Positions 26,198 through 38,630 of a stretch of DNA of 64,000 nt are shown one piece after another. The notes beneath the pieces are model-generated. The model was not told the DNA's origin and did not search any database. It saw nothing but the letters and a program-made list of their open reading frames with translations. Positions within the stretch are counted from its first letter, which is position 1. The number at the start of each line of letters is the position of its first letter. The stretch comes from Prunus persica (lineage: Eukaryota > Streptophyta > Magnoliopsida > Rosales > Rosaceae), in the NCBI RefSeq assembly GCF_000346465.2, contig NC_034009.1, positions 40,803,158 through 40,867,157 on the forward strand, written 5' to 3'. The position numbers were made by a program, and so were the translations under genes.

Positions 26198-26627
26198 GAG
26201 CATTTTCATTCATTTGTAATGGCAAAAAACAAGGGCAAGATAAGAGTTGTTACTATTTACGTAAATAGTATCAGCTATTGCAAAAGGCTTGTTGTGTTTT
26301 TCACTTATTGTCATAGCAACTCAAGAGTAAATATTATTCACATGAGATATGAGGATAAAAATTTGTATAGAGTTTTGGTGTGAGAAGTGAAGAATATGAC
26401 TAAGTATTTATTATAAAAAAAAAGTTCTGAATTTTTTTAGAAATTTTTTTAAAAATTTTGTTGCTAACGTCAACTGCTCCTGGGCACGAGCTTGAACTCG
26501 TTTTACCTTTGGGCTCGCCCGAGTTGATGGTCCCGTCCATTTGCCCGGCTGTAGAAGCCCGCTGGAAGCTGCAAACTGGACTAAGGCCACCTTTTACTCG
26601 GGACAAACTCTACCGCTAGAATTGCTC
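26198..26627. mobile_element. Harbinger-type MITE with TAA duplication
   Basis: A 430-bp non-autonomous element. The left end starts GAGCATTTTCATTC and the right end is GCTAGAATTGCTC, whose complement begins GAGCAATTCTAGC. TAA flanks both sides (26195-26197 and 26628-26630), the 3-bp duplication of PIF/Harbinger insertions. Internal stretches resemble the full-length Harbinger at 36643-40783: CTATTTACGTAAATAG near the left end against CTATTCACGTGAATAG, and GGGCTCGCCCGAGTTG on the right against GGGCTGGCCCGAGTTG. There is no coding capacity. Confidence 0.8.
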
Positions 26628-26630
26628 TAA

Positions 26631-27206
26631 TACATCGGATTACGAGAATATTAAACACAAACAGAAGAGAATGAAGTTTTAACAGAATTCTATCTAGAAC
26701 TTGCATATAAAAAACGTGCATGCTTTAGATGCATGATGAATGAAGCAACGTCTTCACACCAGTTCACACTATTTTATTTATGAATTTTCATGAGAATGTG
26801 TTACCTACTTTCTACATTTAAAAATTAAATTAAGCTGTGATCAGTTTGACTTTGTGGAAGTTACATATCAATGTCCAACATATTTCTTGGTTTATGAATA
26901 TGATCAAAATGTGCTAGTTTTGCTTAGATGCAATATTTAATTACCTTCTTCAAAAAAAGTTTTAATTTTCAAATGTGAGTTAAGTCAGTTGGTCATGACA
27001 AAGAGTCAATCATCTCGCACTCAAATTTAAGTCCCACTCTCTGTAAATTAGATTATTTTAGAATAAATTATTACCGGTATAAAAAAAGAGAACAAACCTT
27101 CAATATGCAATATCATGCAGCAGCTTGCTCAAGGACTCTCAGCAGTTAAAATCCAAGATTATGAAAGCAAACATCTGATGAAAATTTTTCTGCTATGATA
27201 TTATAT
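26631..27206. other. AT-rich intergenic stretch
   Basis: No gene is visible. A tRNA-like piece near 26985-27055, with TTAAGTCAGTTGGTCA and a later CTCAAATTTAAGTCC, resembles a SINE head. The 16-bp string ATTTTTCTGCTATGAT occurs near 27184 and again near 27231, inside the next element. Confidence 0.45.
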
Positions 27207-28172
27207 AGGGATTCGGAGTTTTGGCTTCGATTTTTCTGCTATGATGTGTTTTATTTTTATTATTCACATGCTACCTCATTAAAATTTAATCTAAGAGACT
27301 TAAATTAGACACATCTTCTTTAAAATAAAATTCCAATTTACTCTTAATTAAAAATGAAAAAACCCTAACTTGACTAAGGCCTAAACTTAACGGCTGTAGC
27401 AGTTTTTTTTTTCTCTTCTTCTTCCTTCTCTGCACGTCTCCCCTCAACCCCAAATCTTATCGCTCATCATTCTTTTCTGTGTCCAATCTTAGAACGCAAA
27501 AACATTATTACCAAGAAAAGTGTGAACATAATAAGAATCATCTGAGTCCTTTTTTTTTTTTGGTTCTTCTTCCTGCATCACGTTCTCTTTTGCTTCTGAT
27601 TTCTGCAACCACCCTCATCAAACAATGGATATGGGAAGGGAAGTTTTTTTTTTGTTGGTTCATTTGATAGGGAAGTTTCAATTTTGCTTTTGATTAATTT
27701 ATAAACAAATTCATCTACCACTTTCGTATTCTTATGCTTCTGATCATCACTTTTTTTTTCTTTCTTCCTATGTCTGCAACCACCATCATCAAACAATGAA
27801 TATGGAATAATTTTTTTCTTTTGATATGGGAAAGAGAAGAGGGATTATGATTACAGAGGTTTTGGGGAAAAGAAATCTCAGTGAGAGGTAAAGATTTTTG
27901 GGGAAAGAGGAGGAAAAAATAAAAGAAGAAAGACAGAACGTGATGCAGGAAGAAGGAGAAGAGTAAAGAAGACTAGGAACGCTAACTTTCCCGTTAGTTG
28001 GATTAGGAAATTTTTTTTCTTTTTTAATTAGGAGTAAATCAGTTTTTTATTTTTAAGATGATGTGTCAACTCTTAAGTCCCTTATATTAAAATTTAATGA
28101 GGTAGCATGTAAAGAACAAAAGTAAAGCAGATCATAGCCGAGAAAATCAAAGCAGTGGATCCGGATCCTATA
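27207..28172. mobile_element. TIR element without coding capacity, about 1 kb
   Basis: The ends are inverted: TATAGGGATTCGGAG on the left against the complement of GGATCCGGATCCTATA on the right. Inside them ACATGCTACCTCATTAAAAT at 27267 has its complement at about 28091-28110. The arms are roughly 150-250 bp long. The interior is T-rich on one half and A-rich on the other and holds a duplicated block with TCTGCAACCACC at 27602 and 27773. No transposase is present. I could not fix the target-site duplication, so the superfamily is open. Confidence 0.65.
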
Positions 28173-28189
28173 GTCCCCTTCTATTAAAG

Positions 28190-28560
28190 GATTTCTTAAA
28201 TAATTTTATTTGAGGAATAGTCTTTAGGGTACTCTATAATTTTTTTTTTCAATGATTCAAATAATCTATTTTTTAGATCTTCATTCATAGATCATCTTTA
28301 CAAAAAATTAGATAAATCAGAAACCGTTTCGACATTCAATTGTGTCTTACAAAATCAATGAACACGGTGCTTCAAAAAAGTACTAAAATTTCAATAACTC
28401 AATTGAATAGTCAAATGATATCGGATTCAAGTGATTTTTTGTAAAGATGATCTTTGAATGAGTATCTACAAAATGGACGGTTTGGATTAATAAAATACAA
28501 TTTGGAGTAGGCCCTACAAAAGGTATCCCTCAAATAAGTTGAGAGTTCCCTCAATTAAAG
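28190..28560. mobile_element. Fold-back MITE, about 370 bp
   Basis: The two halves are imperfect inverted copies: ATTTGAGGAATAG near 28209 pairs with CTATCCCTCAAAT-like sequence near 28520, and AGATCATCTTTACAAAAAAT at 28291 pairs with its complement at about 28433-28452. It abuts the TIR element at 27207-28172 and lies about 740 bp upstream of the auxilin-like ATG. Confidence 0.7.
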
Positions 28561-29004
28561 CTCTATATATATATATATCTTAATTGTTATTTTATATAAT
28601 TTGGATAAAGAACAAAAAACCAAAAGAAAAAAGTCGATACAGAAAAAAGCATCCGACAAAGAAAAAAGAAAAAGAAAAAGCTAAATTAGACTTTCAGTCC
28701 TGTAGCTTGATTTCGATTTTTTACTTTGATGCACTGTACCAATTTGCAACAGAAGAAAGAGAACAACAAAACCAAGTTTTTTGTTTGTAAAAACACATTT
28801 AAATGAAAAAATATATATAAATCAAAATTGAAAAATGGAGGCTTTGTGAAGCTTCGTGGCAAATGTCGTGGTCCGCCACTTAAAATTTTTAAGAGAGAGC
28901 GAGAGGAGTCCAGCGACAGAGATAGAAAGAAGAAAAGCCGGAATCTTCATACAAATCCCCGGAAAACTATCCAAGCCCCTCTTTTCTTTCTCTACAGTCC
29001 TCAC

Positions 29005-29298
29005 CATCTGAAACCCAATTCTCTCTCACTCACTCTCTCTCTCTCCCTGATCAGATTGTCCAATTAAAAAGTTCCCCAATTGTCCCCATTTCCACATCCC
29101 TGTTCTTAATTTTGAACTTTTTTGTTTGTTCCCCAATTACACTGTGTAGATCATAGACCAATTAGATAAACCCAGATTTTAGATTTCTGTATTGCACAAA
29201 TTCCTTTGTGCATAGCTCAATCAAACCCATTTTTTCTTTTTGTCAAAATTTCGATATTTTTTAAGCTCAATTGTGACACATTTCTCTAAAATTCTGAT
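29005..29298 (+). promoter_or_regulatory. 5' UTR / core promoter of the auxilin-like gene
   Basis: A CT-rich stretch at 29021-29048 followed by AT-rich leader sequence directly precedes the ATG at 29299. Pyrimidine-rich patches near the transcription start are common in plant promoters. The start site itself cannot be placed from sequence. Confidence 0.4.
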
Positions 29299-32200
29299 AT
29301 GGACGAGTTTGGTGTCTTAACCGAGCAATATGGGTTGAAGCCCCAAGGCAAATCGGCTCCAATGGCCGCATCCAAACGACCCACGAGCGCCAACGACACC
29401 CAGGCCTGGAACTTCGTGGCCGATTCGAATTCGAACCCCAAAACGTCGTCGTACTCTTCCAGATCTCCTCCGGCCAATTCCAATTCCGATTACGCGTCTT
29501 TTTTTGACGCTCAGGACGGGCTCTTCCAGTCGGGCTCTAACAACAAAACGCGCAGTTTTGGAGGTCTGGACGATTATGATGACATCTTCGGCGGACCCGT
29601 TAAGCCCACAAAGCAATCAGAAGGTTCTTCTTTCAATTTTGATTCGATAATTTCAGGTTCTAATGCAAAATCGTCGTCGTTTAATGGATATAAGGATGCC
29701 TATGACGTGTTTGGTGGAATGCCTGGCTTGAAGAGCCCGGGCTCTGGTAAGACTAATGCGAAGGGGGATGATATTTTTGGGTCATTTGCTTCGGCTCCGA
29801 AGCAGAGTGCTACAGTTGATGATCTGCTAGGTGATCTTAGCGGAGTACGACAAAAACTGCAAACTTTGAACGTGAAGAATGATAAAAATGTTAATAGGTC
29901 TGCAAAGGTGGGGAAGAGTGGAGGTGATTTTGATGATTTGATACCTGGGTTTGGTGGAAGCGCTCCTTCAAATAATGGGTATGTATGGTTTGAGCAAATA
30001 AATGATGGGTTAATTAGGTTTTTCTTCTTATGTTAGTCTAATGCAAATTGCTCTGGTAAATGGTAGTTAGTCATTTATAGAATTGATTTAATTAAATTTC
30101 CAATTAATCATTGCATTTGAGTTTCCTGACTAACTGTCCATGTAAAATGCATCACTTGAGTCTCATAGCTGTGTCAGCTTACTGCATTTACAGTTGTGAA
30201 ATTGTTTTTATTACTACTTTTGGAATAACAATGGAAATGTTACTTGTTCAAATGTATAAGTTACCTCAGTTTGCTGTCACAGACATGATTATGTCGACTT
30301 TCTTGATCGGAGCATCTTTTATGACACTTTTTGTTTATGGATGCGATAATGTAGTTACTAATATCTTTATTTGCAAGTAACCTGAGTGACACGGATGTTC
30401 TCATTTTAATATCTTTTGTTCAGAACATACGCACAGGAGAATCATTGTCAGCAATCGACCGTTCATTCAACTAAATCAAACTTCAGTTCATCATTGGACG
30501 ACCCCTTTGTGGTGTTAGAATCAGTTTCAACTTCAACTTCAACACCCGCATATGATTCCTCAGATATTTTTTCAGAACTGGAAAAAATCAGTAAGTTCAG
30601 CAATTCTGGAGGAGCAAAACTTGGTGTTTCATCAAATAGTTCCACAAAATTGAAATCCTCTCCGAAGTCAGCCCAAGTTTCAAAGGGAGATAAAGGTTTT
30701 TCTGCTTCCTCAAATTAAAAAGCAAATTCGATGAATATTTTTCCCCCTCATTACTACCTTAACTGATTGCAGAAAGGAGCTCTGGTGTGTCTTCTATAGA
30801 CGAACTTGAGGAATTTGCCAAAGGTACGGTACGAAACAATGCAACTGGACGCACAAATGTTCATGAAGATGTAGAAACCTCAGCCACTAGATGTGGTAGA
30901 TCTAGTGAAGATGATCTAATGGGTTTTCGATCAAACAGTGTACCACGGTCATGGGCTGCACCTGCAACTTTGGTGAGAAGCATAAATTTAGTAAATATGG
31001 TGTTTTCAGCACCAGTGGATTATGTAGTTGCTTACTGATGCAATTTTCAGGACCCAGTATTTGATGCACCGACAAACAACAGAGGAGGGCCTAGACCCCA
31101 AGGGACATCTGGAACCTCAAGTAGCATGAAGAAGTCTTCGTCCGCGACTGGGATTTTTGATGACCTTTTTTCAATGAATGGAGGTAATTAATTGTTAAAG
31201 TTCAACTTCATCTGTAGAGACTGTATATAAGCTTTTGGGGAAAACCTTTCTTGTTGCTGATTTCTATGTTCTTGTTTGCATCAGCTTCCCCTGGTTTTGT
31301 AGAATTTGAAGAAGTTGAAGGTGAAAGTGAAGAAAGACGCAGAGCCAGATTGGGACGTCACCAAAGAGCACATGAGCGTGCGGTCTGTGTTTCTCCCTCT
31401 TATCACTTTGCTTTTCTTTTAATGCTTTGCTTTGTCTCTGTTTTTGTTTTGGTGAGTGCAAAGGGAAGGTCAATATAAAGAAAACTAGACAAAGTAGGGA
31501 AGCAGATAGAGACGAGTTACTATTGAAAAGGACACAATAAACAAAAGTGAATGGTAAAAGCCTTTTATCTATTTTAAAAATCTACAATACCTTAGAATTT
31601 AGAGTCATCACTAAATTCAACGAATTCTTTCCTTCCTTCTTTCTTTTTTCTCCAACAAGCAGTCCAATGTTGACCCCTTTTCACCATTTTATTACCTGCA
31701 CTGTGAGCATAATGTTATGCAGCCATGGGCTAGTTGACAAGTAGTTAAAATTAACTGCTCTTTATTCTGTTGAGGTTCACCTACATCATCTTGATGCTAA
31801 GATCTATAGTTTATAGAAAATGTTTCTGATTTATAGTTAATTCAGGCTTAATTTTCTATTTGTATCCCTCTGGCACAATTTGACTGTTTTGCTTGTCATC
31901 ATTAGTTACAAGCAGTGGCTGATATGAACCAACGCGATCGTAAGACTCAGCAGGAGCAAGAGGAGAAGCGTGTAAGTAGTTTTGAGTCCATCATTGGCAT
32001 TTTGATACATATTTCGGGATTTTGTGCATAGGGATTCTTTACAAATTGGCTGATGGTATATCTTCAATCTTAAAATGTGTTTTAAATTATATATTTTTGT
32101 GTTAGGGTCTAGGGGTAGCTTTTATTTCATGTTTGTATATCGTTTTGTAATTTATTTGTCTCCATACATCATCACAGCTTCTTATATTTATTGGCTTAGT

Positions 32201-33420
32201 TTATTTTTAATTTTACTTTGCAGAGAATTGCTGAGACTCTCAATATCAAAATAAAGAGCTGGTCTTATGGGAAAGAAGGCAATATGCGTGCACTGTTGTC
32301 ATCATTGCAAAGTGTATGTTATTCTACATTTAGTATGCTTTTGAGATTTTGCATAATTGTAGTGTTTTAGTGCACAAGAAATGGTCTGCTCTCGTTTATC
32401 TTCCCATCTTCCTTGTCTTTAGCATCTTACTTTAAAAGTCGATGTAAGTTACTTCCTGCTGACTTGGAATTTCAAGCTTAATAGAATTTGCATAATTTTT
32501 GTCTTGAACAACACATCTATTTAACTTCGTTCTTTGTTGCAGTATGTTAAAATTACCTATACCATGATATTTTAGAGAAAAATGAAAATTGTCATCTAGT
32601 AAAATGACGTTTGACCTTTGATTCCTAAATTGTTGAGAATTTGGGCCTTTTCTTGCATCATCACAGATATCATAAAACCTTTTCAATAGCAACTAACTTC
32701 TTCATTTCTGGAATGATGAACAGGTGCTTTGGCCTGAATCTGGATGGGAGCCAGTTTCACTGACAGATTTGATTACATCTGGCTCAGTTAAAAAGGTTTA
32801 TAGGAAGGCCACATTGTGTATCCATCCTGATAAGGTTCAACAGAAAGGTGCTAGTCTTGAACAAAAATATACTGCGGAGAAGGTTTTTGATATCCTTAAG
32901 GTACCTCTATCAATGTATCAAATTCCTAACAGAACCTAAGTATTTATTTCAACACTTTATGAAGTGCTGGTTATTTCACTTTTTTGTCTAAGTAATATTT
33001 TGATGATTGGATAGTCTTTTAGGGGCTTCCTGATTTTCTTAAATGTAGGAAGATATCTTTCTTTTTTTTGTTATGTTTTCACTCACTCTTTCTTAGGCCA
33101 CATTCTCTGCTCATCAGGTTCAGCAGGTTTGCTGTACTTTTGAGTTGTGTGACTGTACCGTGAAAGTGATGGCAGTTCAATCTAGAAGATTTCTAATAAA
33201 ATTATTCATTTCTATGTTAATATTAAATATATGTTCATACCCTCAATTTATGTTGCATGATCTGTCTGACATAATTCATTGTCGCTGGAAATGGATTTAG
33301 ATCTTTTCTTTTACCCTAGAACGACTGCTATTCGTTTAAGTTGTGCTTGTTTTCATGTTTGATATGGTTATACTGAAACAGGAAGCTTGGAACAAGTTCA
33401 ACAAGGAGGAACTCTCTTAG
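29299..33420 (+). CDS. Auxilin-like J-domain protein, At1g21660-like
   Basis: A clathrin-uncoating co-chaperone candidate: auxilins use a C-terminal J domain to bring Hsc70 to coated vesicles. Nine exons join in phase: 29299-29978, 30424-30695, 30773-30972, 31051-31183, 31285-31382, 31906-31971, 32224-32313, 32724-32900 and 33382-33420, giving 584 aa. The N-terminal 400 residues are disordered and rich in S, D and G, with repeated D-[DAI]-[DYF]-[DV]-[VI]-FGG motifs ([18 protein letters not shown]) typical of adaptor/clathrin-binding tails. A charged helical segment ([20 protein letters not shown], then [15 protein letters not shown]) precedes the J domain, which keeps HPD at 547-549 in [14 protein letters not shown] and ends [12 protein letters not shown]. 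The intron after exon 2 has an unremarkable GTTTTT donor. The protein appears complete; vesicle role is inferred from the family. Confidence 0.9.
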
Positions 33421-35104
33421 GAATTTTGATGATTCATTCTTTATAGCTTGATCCGTTTAACATCCACAAGGGTTCCTCTTTGGGAGGGAAGATGCATGTG
33501 CTGTGCTGGTGGAAATGCTGGTTTGCAGCTACAAAGCAAGATGGGCTGAATTTCGCTTCCGTTATCTATTACAAATTTACAAGACTTCATTTTTATCTGT
33601 AAAATCCCTGGTAAGGAATACCGATGTTTATGGTTTTGTATAATAATGGTGCCACAGAAATATTACAAAATAAAGTGGGATGAAATCAATATATTCATCC
33701 CTTTTGTTGTGATATTGAGTTCTTCTATAGTTTTTATCATGTGGGCTATAATTGAGTTGTTGACCAGACAGATTTATATTTACAGTTTTTCTGTCAATAT
33801 TTCCCATATTTAGCAGTTCCTGATGATTCTTGAGTTGCCTAAAGGATTATCAGCTTTGAATTGTCCTTTTGATATGACAACCCTTGCAGTTGCAGAATAC
33901 ATTCATAAGCATGGATGGTAGTCAAATTCCAGACTCTTTTCTGTTTGGAAATTTATTTTGAAATATTGGATAGCCATCTGGCCAAAAACTTGTAAATGAA
34001 TCGTTTATCGAAAAGTACTGGAAATAATTAATAAGGACATCCCACCACACCTCGAGGCTAGACCTGGCAAATGTTCGTGTTAATAGGTTTCGGGTCATGT
34101 TTGTGTTACCTGTTAACTTAATGGGTTGATATGGTATGACCTATTAACTTAAATGGGTGAAAATTGTTAGACCTAAACATGATCCGTTATAATTTGCGAA
34201 TGACCTAACACGACTCGTTAAGAATAAATCAGGAAGAAAAAAAAAATCACAAAAAAAAAAAAAAAAAAAGGAAAAAAATACACAGCCAGCTTTGACTAGA
34301 AACTGGTTTGTTAGGCCGATAAAGAAATCTGATAACTTTCAGTAATCAGGACCAAGAAAACAAAAGCATCGTAAAACGATTTGGAAGTCCAACACAAGGA
34401 TCAAGGAAGGTGAATTCCCAGTTTTTTTTTTTTTAAAATTTCTCTAAACTACCCGGGAAACAATACATCCTGAAGCTTTAAGCTTTAATTTCAGCTCAAG
34501 AAACTTAAAAGAAAAAGTTTTAAGCTTTAATTCCTCAACAACCAAAAAACAAGAAGAGAGAGAAAAAAAAAAGAAGATATTTAGTCATATACTCATTCTT
34601 AGCACTAAAACTATAAATAAACCCTACATTATTTAATTTCTATAAACAAACTTAAAAAAAAAACCTAAAAAATGACAACTAACCCTATTGAATTTAATTT
34701 TGATTATTAAATTACTTTGATGCCCTATTGAGTGTTTTGGGTTTTTTTATGAGGTTTTTAGGTTGAGTTTGTTTAAAAAAATCAATGACAGTTTTGTAAT
34801 TTAAAAGAAGTTAAAAACCTTTTTGTTATGTTGTAAATGAGTTTTGGGTGTGTTTCTAAAATCTATTTTATATATGTTTTTTTTATAATTTAGGCTCTTA
34901 TATTGACTATAATAGTGAATCTCCCAAAAAAAAATCTTTGATTATATTAGATTAGATTATTTATATATAAAAAAGTACTCCAAGGTCACACAAGTTTGTG
35001 GGGTTGGTAAAGTTGATTTTGCAATGATTATCAATTGATTCCAAGAAAATTTCATATCTGAATCTGCATAAGCTTGAATCTCCAGATTAAAAAATTTAAA
35101 TTCA
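33421..35104. other. 3' flank of the auxilin-like gene, repeat-derived
   Basis: The first several hundred bases are probably 3' UTR and flank. At about 34060-34215 there is a stretch of the common plant interspersed repeat type with GGGTCATGTTTGTGTTA and partly inverted TTAACTTAATGGGTTG copies. The rest (34230-35100) is AT-rich with poly-A/T tracts and no ORF of interest. Confidence 0.5.
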
Positions 35105-35985
35105 ATTAAGAATGCTATTATTTTCACCCACTTCCACTCACTGTTCTATTTCTTCACTCGTCTTATTTTCCCTTTTAAAAAGCACAATTCTATCTTTCTA
35201 CCCATTATTATTCCTAAAATACCATTTATTAATTCATGCAAATTAGCGAGGCTCTTCCCCAATCTCACGGTGGCTCCTCCCCATAGCCAGCACACCCGCC
35301 CGACAACCACCTAAACCCTTTCCCAATTTTGAAACCAAATCATTCATGGGCACCTATTTTTGAATTGCAGATTCTATGCAACGGGCCTGGCACTTGTGTT
35401 CCACTTTGTGTAATTGCATTCTTATTTAAGGTTTGGATGCATTTCTTTTAGACCCATTTGTTTTTCTTGTCTTCTTCACTTTTTTCTTTCTTAGGTTATT
35501 GCCCTTTAATACTGTATATGTGATGAGTTTGGGAACTTTATGGTTCATGAGGTGATATTGGAATAGAGAGAGAAGGGGGTCAGTGCGCTGGTGTGTTGCG
35601 GCGGGTGGGTCACGGGAGGGGGTAGGATCGAGGACGAGGCTGGGGCTGGGTTGATATTAGATGGAGAGAGGGATAGAGAACGCAGAGACAAAGGGAGACT
35701 TTTCTTTTGGTTTTTACATTTTTAATTTTTAAAACATTGTATTTTCAAGACATGTGGCATTATATTATTGGATCCATGGACTCTACATATGTGTCACATT
35801 AACAAACAAACAGAGTTTTTAACGTAACCTGGCGGCAATGTTAATATTCGTGAATTAAGGGTTTTTTCTTTTAAGTCCTTTGAAATTAGTTTATAAAGGG
35901 GTATATTTGTTTTTAAATTTTTGGAAGATAAGGTGGGTGGGAAAAAATAACAGAGGGGTGGAAATAACAGCACCCTTATTTAACT
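35105..35985. mobile_element. TIR element, about 0.9 kb, no ORF
   Basis: The left arm TGCTATTATTTTCACCCA at 35111 has an inverted, slightly diverged partner at about 35953-35978 (GGGTGGAAATAACAGCA). Pairing continues inward with TTTCTTCACTCGTCTTA on the left. The interior has no transposase-like ORF. The exact termini and the target-site duplication are uncertain. Confidence 0.6.
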
Positions 35986-36148
35986 AGAAAATTGAATTCA
36001 AACTTGGGAAAATTCCATATCATCAAAATTTGTGCCTAGTTGCACTAAATCATAACCTAATCCAAGTGAACTTCACACTAAATTCCTTCCACATTCCTCT
36101 TGAATCTTACAAATTCTTCTCTAGTTCTCCATTGCTAATAAATTACTA

Positions 36149-36639
36149 TGGTTAATCATTTTATTAGTCCCTAAATTTAAACCCGATTTGCATTTGAGTC
36201 CCTCAATTTCGAAAATAGTTCTCGTGGTCCTTTAACTTCAGTTTCGTTCAATTTTGTTAACTTTTCTGTTACATACAGGGGCAAAATGATATTTTTGCAT
36301 CAAAATTGATTAAAATATGAATAAAAAATTAAAATTAAACTCTCTCTCTCCCCCTTTATCCCGATTTCTACTCCCCCCGAACTTTTTTTTTTTTTTTTTG
36401 GTTTTTTATTTGATTTGATTTTATTGTTATTTTAGATATGATTTTTTATTTATTTTTTTGATTTTAATATAAAAATACCATTTTGCCCCTGCATTTAACA
36501 GAAAAAGTTACCAAAATTGACGGTAGGACCATTTGTCTTAACGAAACTGAAGTTAAAGGACCACGGGAACCATTTTGGAAATTGAAATACTCAAATGTAA
36601 ATCGAGTCTAAGTTCAGGGACTAATAAAACGATTAACCC
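36149..36639. mobile_element. MULE-type MITE with split target duplication
   Basis: A 491-bp element whose arms pair over about 160 bp: left GGTTAATCATTTTATTAGTC against right GACTAATAAAACGATTAACC, then GTCCTTTAACTTCAG against its complement, and CAGGGGCAAAATG at 36278 against the complement at 36482. The 10-bp sequence TAAATTACTA precedes the left end (36139-36148). Its right copy is interrupted: TAA at 36640-36642, then the Harbinger element, then TAAATTACTA at 40784-40793. A 9-11 bp duplication and long arms fit Mutator-like elements. Confidence 0.85.
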
Positions 36640-37262
36640 TAAGAGCAACTCCACCCATTTGCCCTTAGCCATGGCAAGGGTGGAGCTAGGGCAAGCACTA
36701 TTCACGTGAATAGTGGTTGCCCTTGCAAATAGTAAATCGTTTCTCCACCCGTTGCCCTTAGCCATGGCAATTACTATTCACTTTTTTGTTTTTTCCTCCT
36801 ATTTTTTAATGAAAATAATTAATTTGGGTAATATTTTCAGATAAGATTTTCGGATTCCTACGTGTCAAGACTATTCATAATCAGATAAAATTTTCGGATA
36901 AGATATTTGGATTCAAATTTCGGATTAATTTCAAAGTTCAAATTTCAGATAAATTTTTGGGTTCAAATTTTGAATGAATTTCAAAATTCAAATTTCAGAT
37001 AAATTTGGGTTCAAATTTCAGATAAATTTGGGTTCAAATTTCGGATGAATTTCAAATTTTGAATTTCATACAAATTAGGGTTCAAATTTCGGATGAATTT
37101 CAAATTTCAGATATGATTTTCATCCAATAAAATCAAGCCACATGGCATGTCTATCTTGCCAAATTTTTCTATAAAACCAGAGTCTCAGCTCATACCTCTC
37201 ACACCACATCTTTCTATATTTTCATTTCTGAGAGTTTATAATTCATACTTCATTCATTCTGA

Positions 37263-38630
37263 ATGGAAGAATTTAGGAGATGCTTGGAGAGACAAGAGAG
37301 AGAAAGAAGAGAGAGAAACCGTAGAGCAGATGAAGTCAATGAGTTGCAGAGACAAGTCGATGAGCAAGTTCTCATAACAGTGGCTTTGGAAGAAGAAGAG
37401 AACCAAGGTCGCCGCCATAGTTCACAAGCCGGCCGCCGCCGGAATGTGGAAAGACATAGGCATTCTAGGGGTAAGAATCTTTTGGAAGATTATTTTATCC
37501 CAACTTCTTTGTACTCTGATGTTGATTTTCGAAGGCGATTTAGAATGCAACCTCATTTGTTCAATAAAGTCATGCATGATATTTGCAATTATGATGCATA
37601 CTTTGTTCAAAAGTGTGATGCTGCTGGGGTTTTGGGGCTTCTTCCGGAGCAAAAGCTTACAGCTGTTATACGAATGTTGGCGTATGGAGCATCTGCTGAT
37701 CAGGTGGATGAGATTGCCCGGATGGGGAAGTCCACTACGTTGGAGGCTTTGGTAAGATTTTGTCAAGCTGTTGAAACTCTGTACACTAGGGACTACCTGC
37801 GTAGACCTACTCCCAGGGACCTCCAAAGGCTTCTGCAAAAAGCCGAAGCTCGAGGATTCCCTGGAATGATTGGTAGCATCGACTGCATGCATTGGCAATG
37901 GAAGAATTGCCCAACTGCCTGGCAAGGTGATTATGGAAATCGAAAAGGCCAAAAAAGTATCATCCTTGAAGCGGTTGCTGGTTTCGACACATGGGTTTGG
38001 CATGCCTTCTTCGGAGTTGCAGGATCACAAAATGACCTCAACGTGCTGGGTCAATCCCCCGTCTTCAACGATGTATTGAGAGGTCAGGGCCCCAATGTCA
38101 CCTATGAAGTCAACAATACAGTATACCAGACAGGATACTACCTAGCTGATGGAATCTACCCGAGGTGGACGACTTTTGTCAAAACCATTCCAAATCCCCG
38201 ATCCCAGAAGCAAAAATTATTTGCTACATATCAAGAGGGATACAGGAAAGATGTCGAAAGGTGTTTTGGCATCCTTCAAGCCAGGTGGTTGATTATTCGA
38301 GGTGCGGCCCGCATGTTTGATGAGGAGATCCTCAGAAGCATTATGATGACTTGCATCATCCTCCATAATATGATTGTGGAGGATGAGTACGATTATGATG
38401 CTTTAGAGGTCTACGAACCGGATCCAATGAACACGGCTTTGACACGGATTTATGAAAGGCCCATGGGGCCAAATGGAGAACCGTTTGAGCCGGAACCGTT
38501 GGTGAGGGATGGTCATTTGATGACCCGAATGATAGATCGATATACGGAGATGCAATCTTCGTATATTCATGAAATGCGTCAATTTCACTTGATGGAGCAT
38601 CTATGGGCGGTGAAAGGCAATGAAGATTAA
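37263..38630 (+). CDS. Harbinger transposase (DDE endonuclease)
   Basis: An uninterrupted 455-residue transposase. The acidic/basic N-terminal 70 residues are followed by a helical region with a likely helix-turn-helix at about 131-165 (KLTAVIRMLAYGASADQVDE). The catalytic core keeps D207 (GSIDCMHW), D296 (YYLADGIYP) and E332 (KDVERCFGILQ); 35 residues lie between the second aspartate and the glutamate, the DD35E spacing. The C-terminal region has the family's MTCIILHNMIVEDE motif. The ATG at 37263 is the first in frame after a TA-rich leader. Domesticated relatives (ALP1, HARBI1) exist, but here the TIRs, the TAA duplication and the ORF1 partner show a transposon gene. Confidence 0.95.
   Translation: MEEFRRCLERQERERRERNRRADEVNELQRQVDEQVLITVALEEEENQGRRHSSQAGRRRNVERHRHSRGKNLLEDYFIPTSLYSDVDFRRRFRMQPHLFNKVMHDICNYDAYFVQKCDAAGVLGLLPEQKLTAVIRMLAYGASADQVDEIARMGKSTTLEALVRFCQAVETLYTRDYLRRPTPRDLQRLLQKAEARGFPGMIGSIDCMHWQWKNCPTAWQGDYGNRKGQKSIILEAVAGFDTWVWHAFFGVAGSQNDLNVLGQSPVFNDVLRGQGPNVTYEVNNTVYQTGYYLADGIYPRWTTFVKTIPNPRSQKQKLFATYQEGYRKDVERCFGILQARWLIIRGAARMFDEEILRSIMMTCIILHNMIVEDEYDYDALEVYEPDPMNTALTRIYERPMGPNGEPFEPEPLVRDGHLMTRMIDRYTEMQSSYIHEMRQFHLMEHLWAVKGNED

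Noticed and set aside
34060..34215. Possible MITE
   Set aside because: Partly inverted GGGTT-rich repeats are visible but I could not define ends or a duplication, so no element is called.
37422..38003. 193-codon minus-strand ORF
   Set aside because: It is the antisense of the intact Harbinger transposase and has no recognisable domain.
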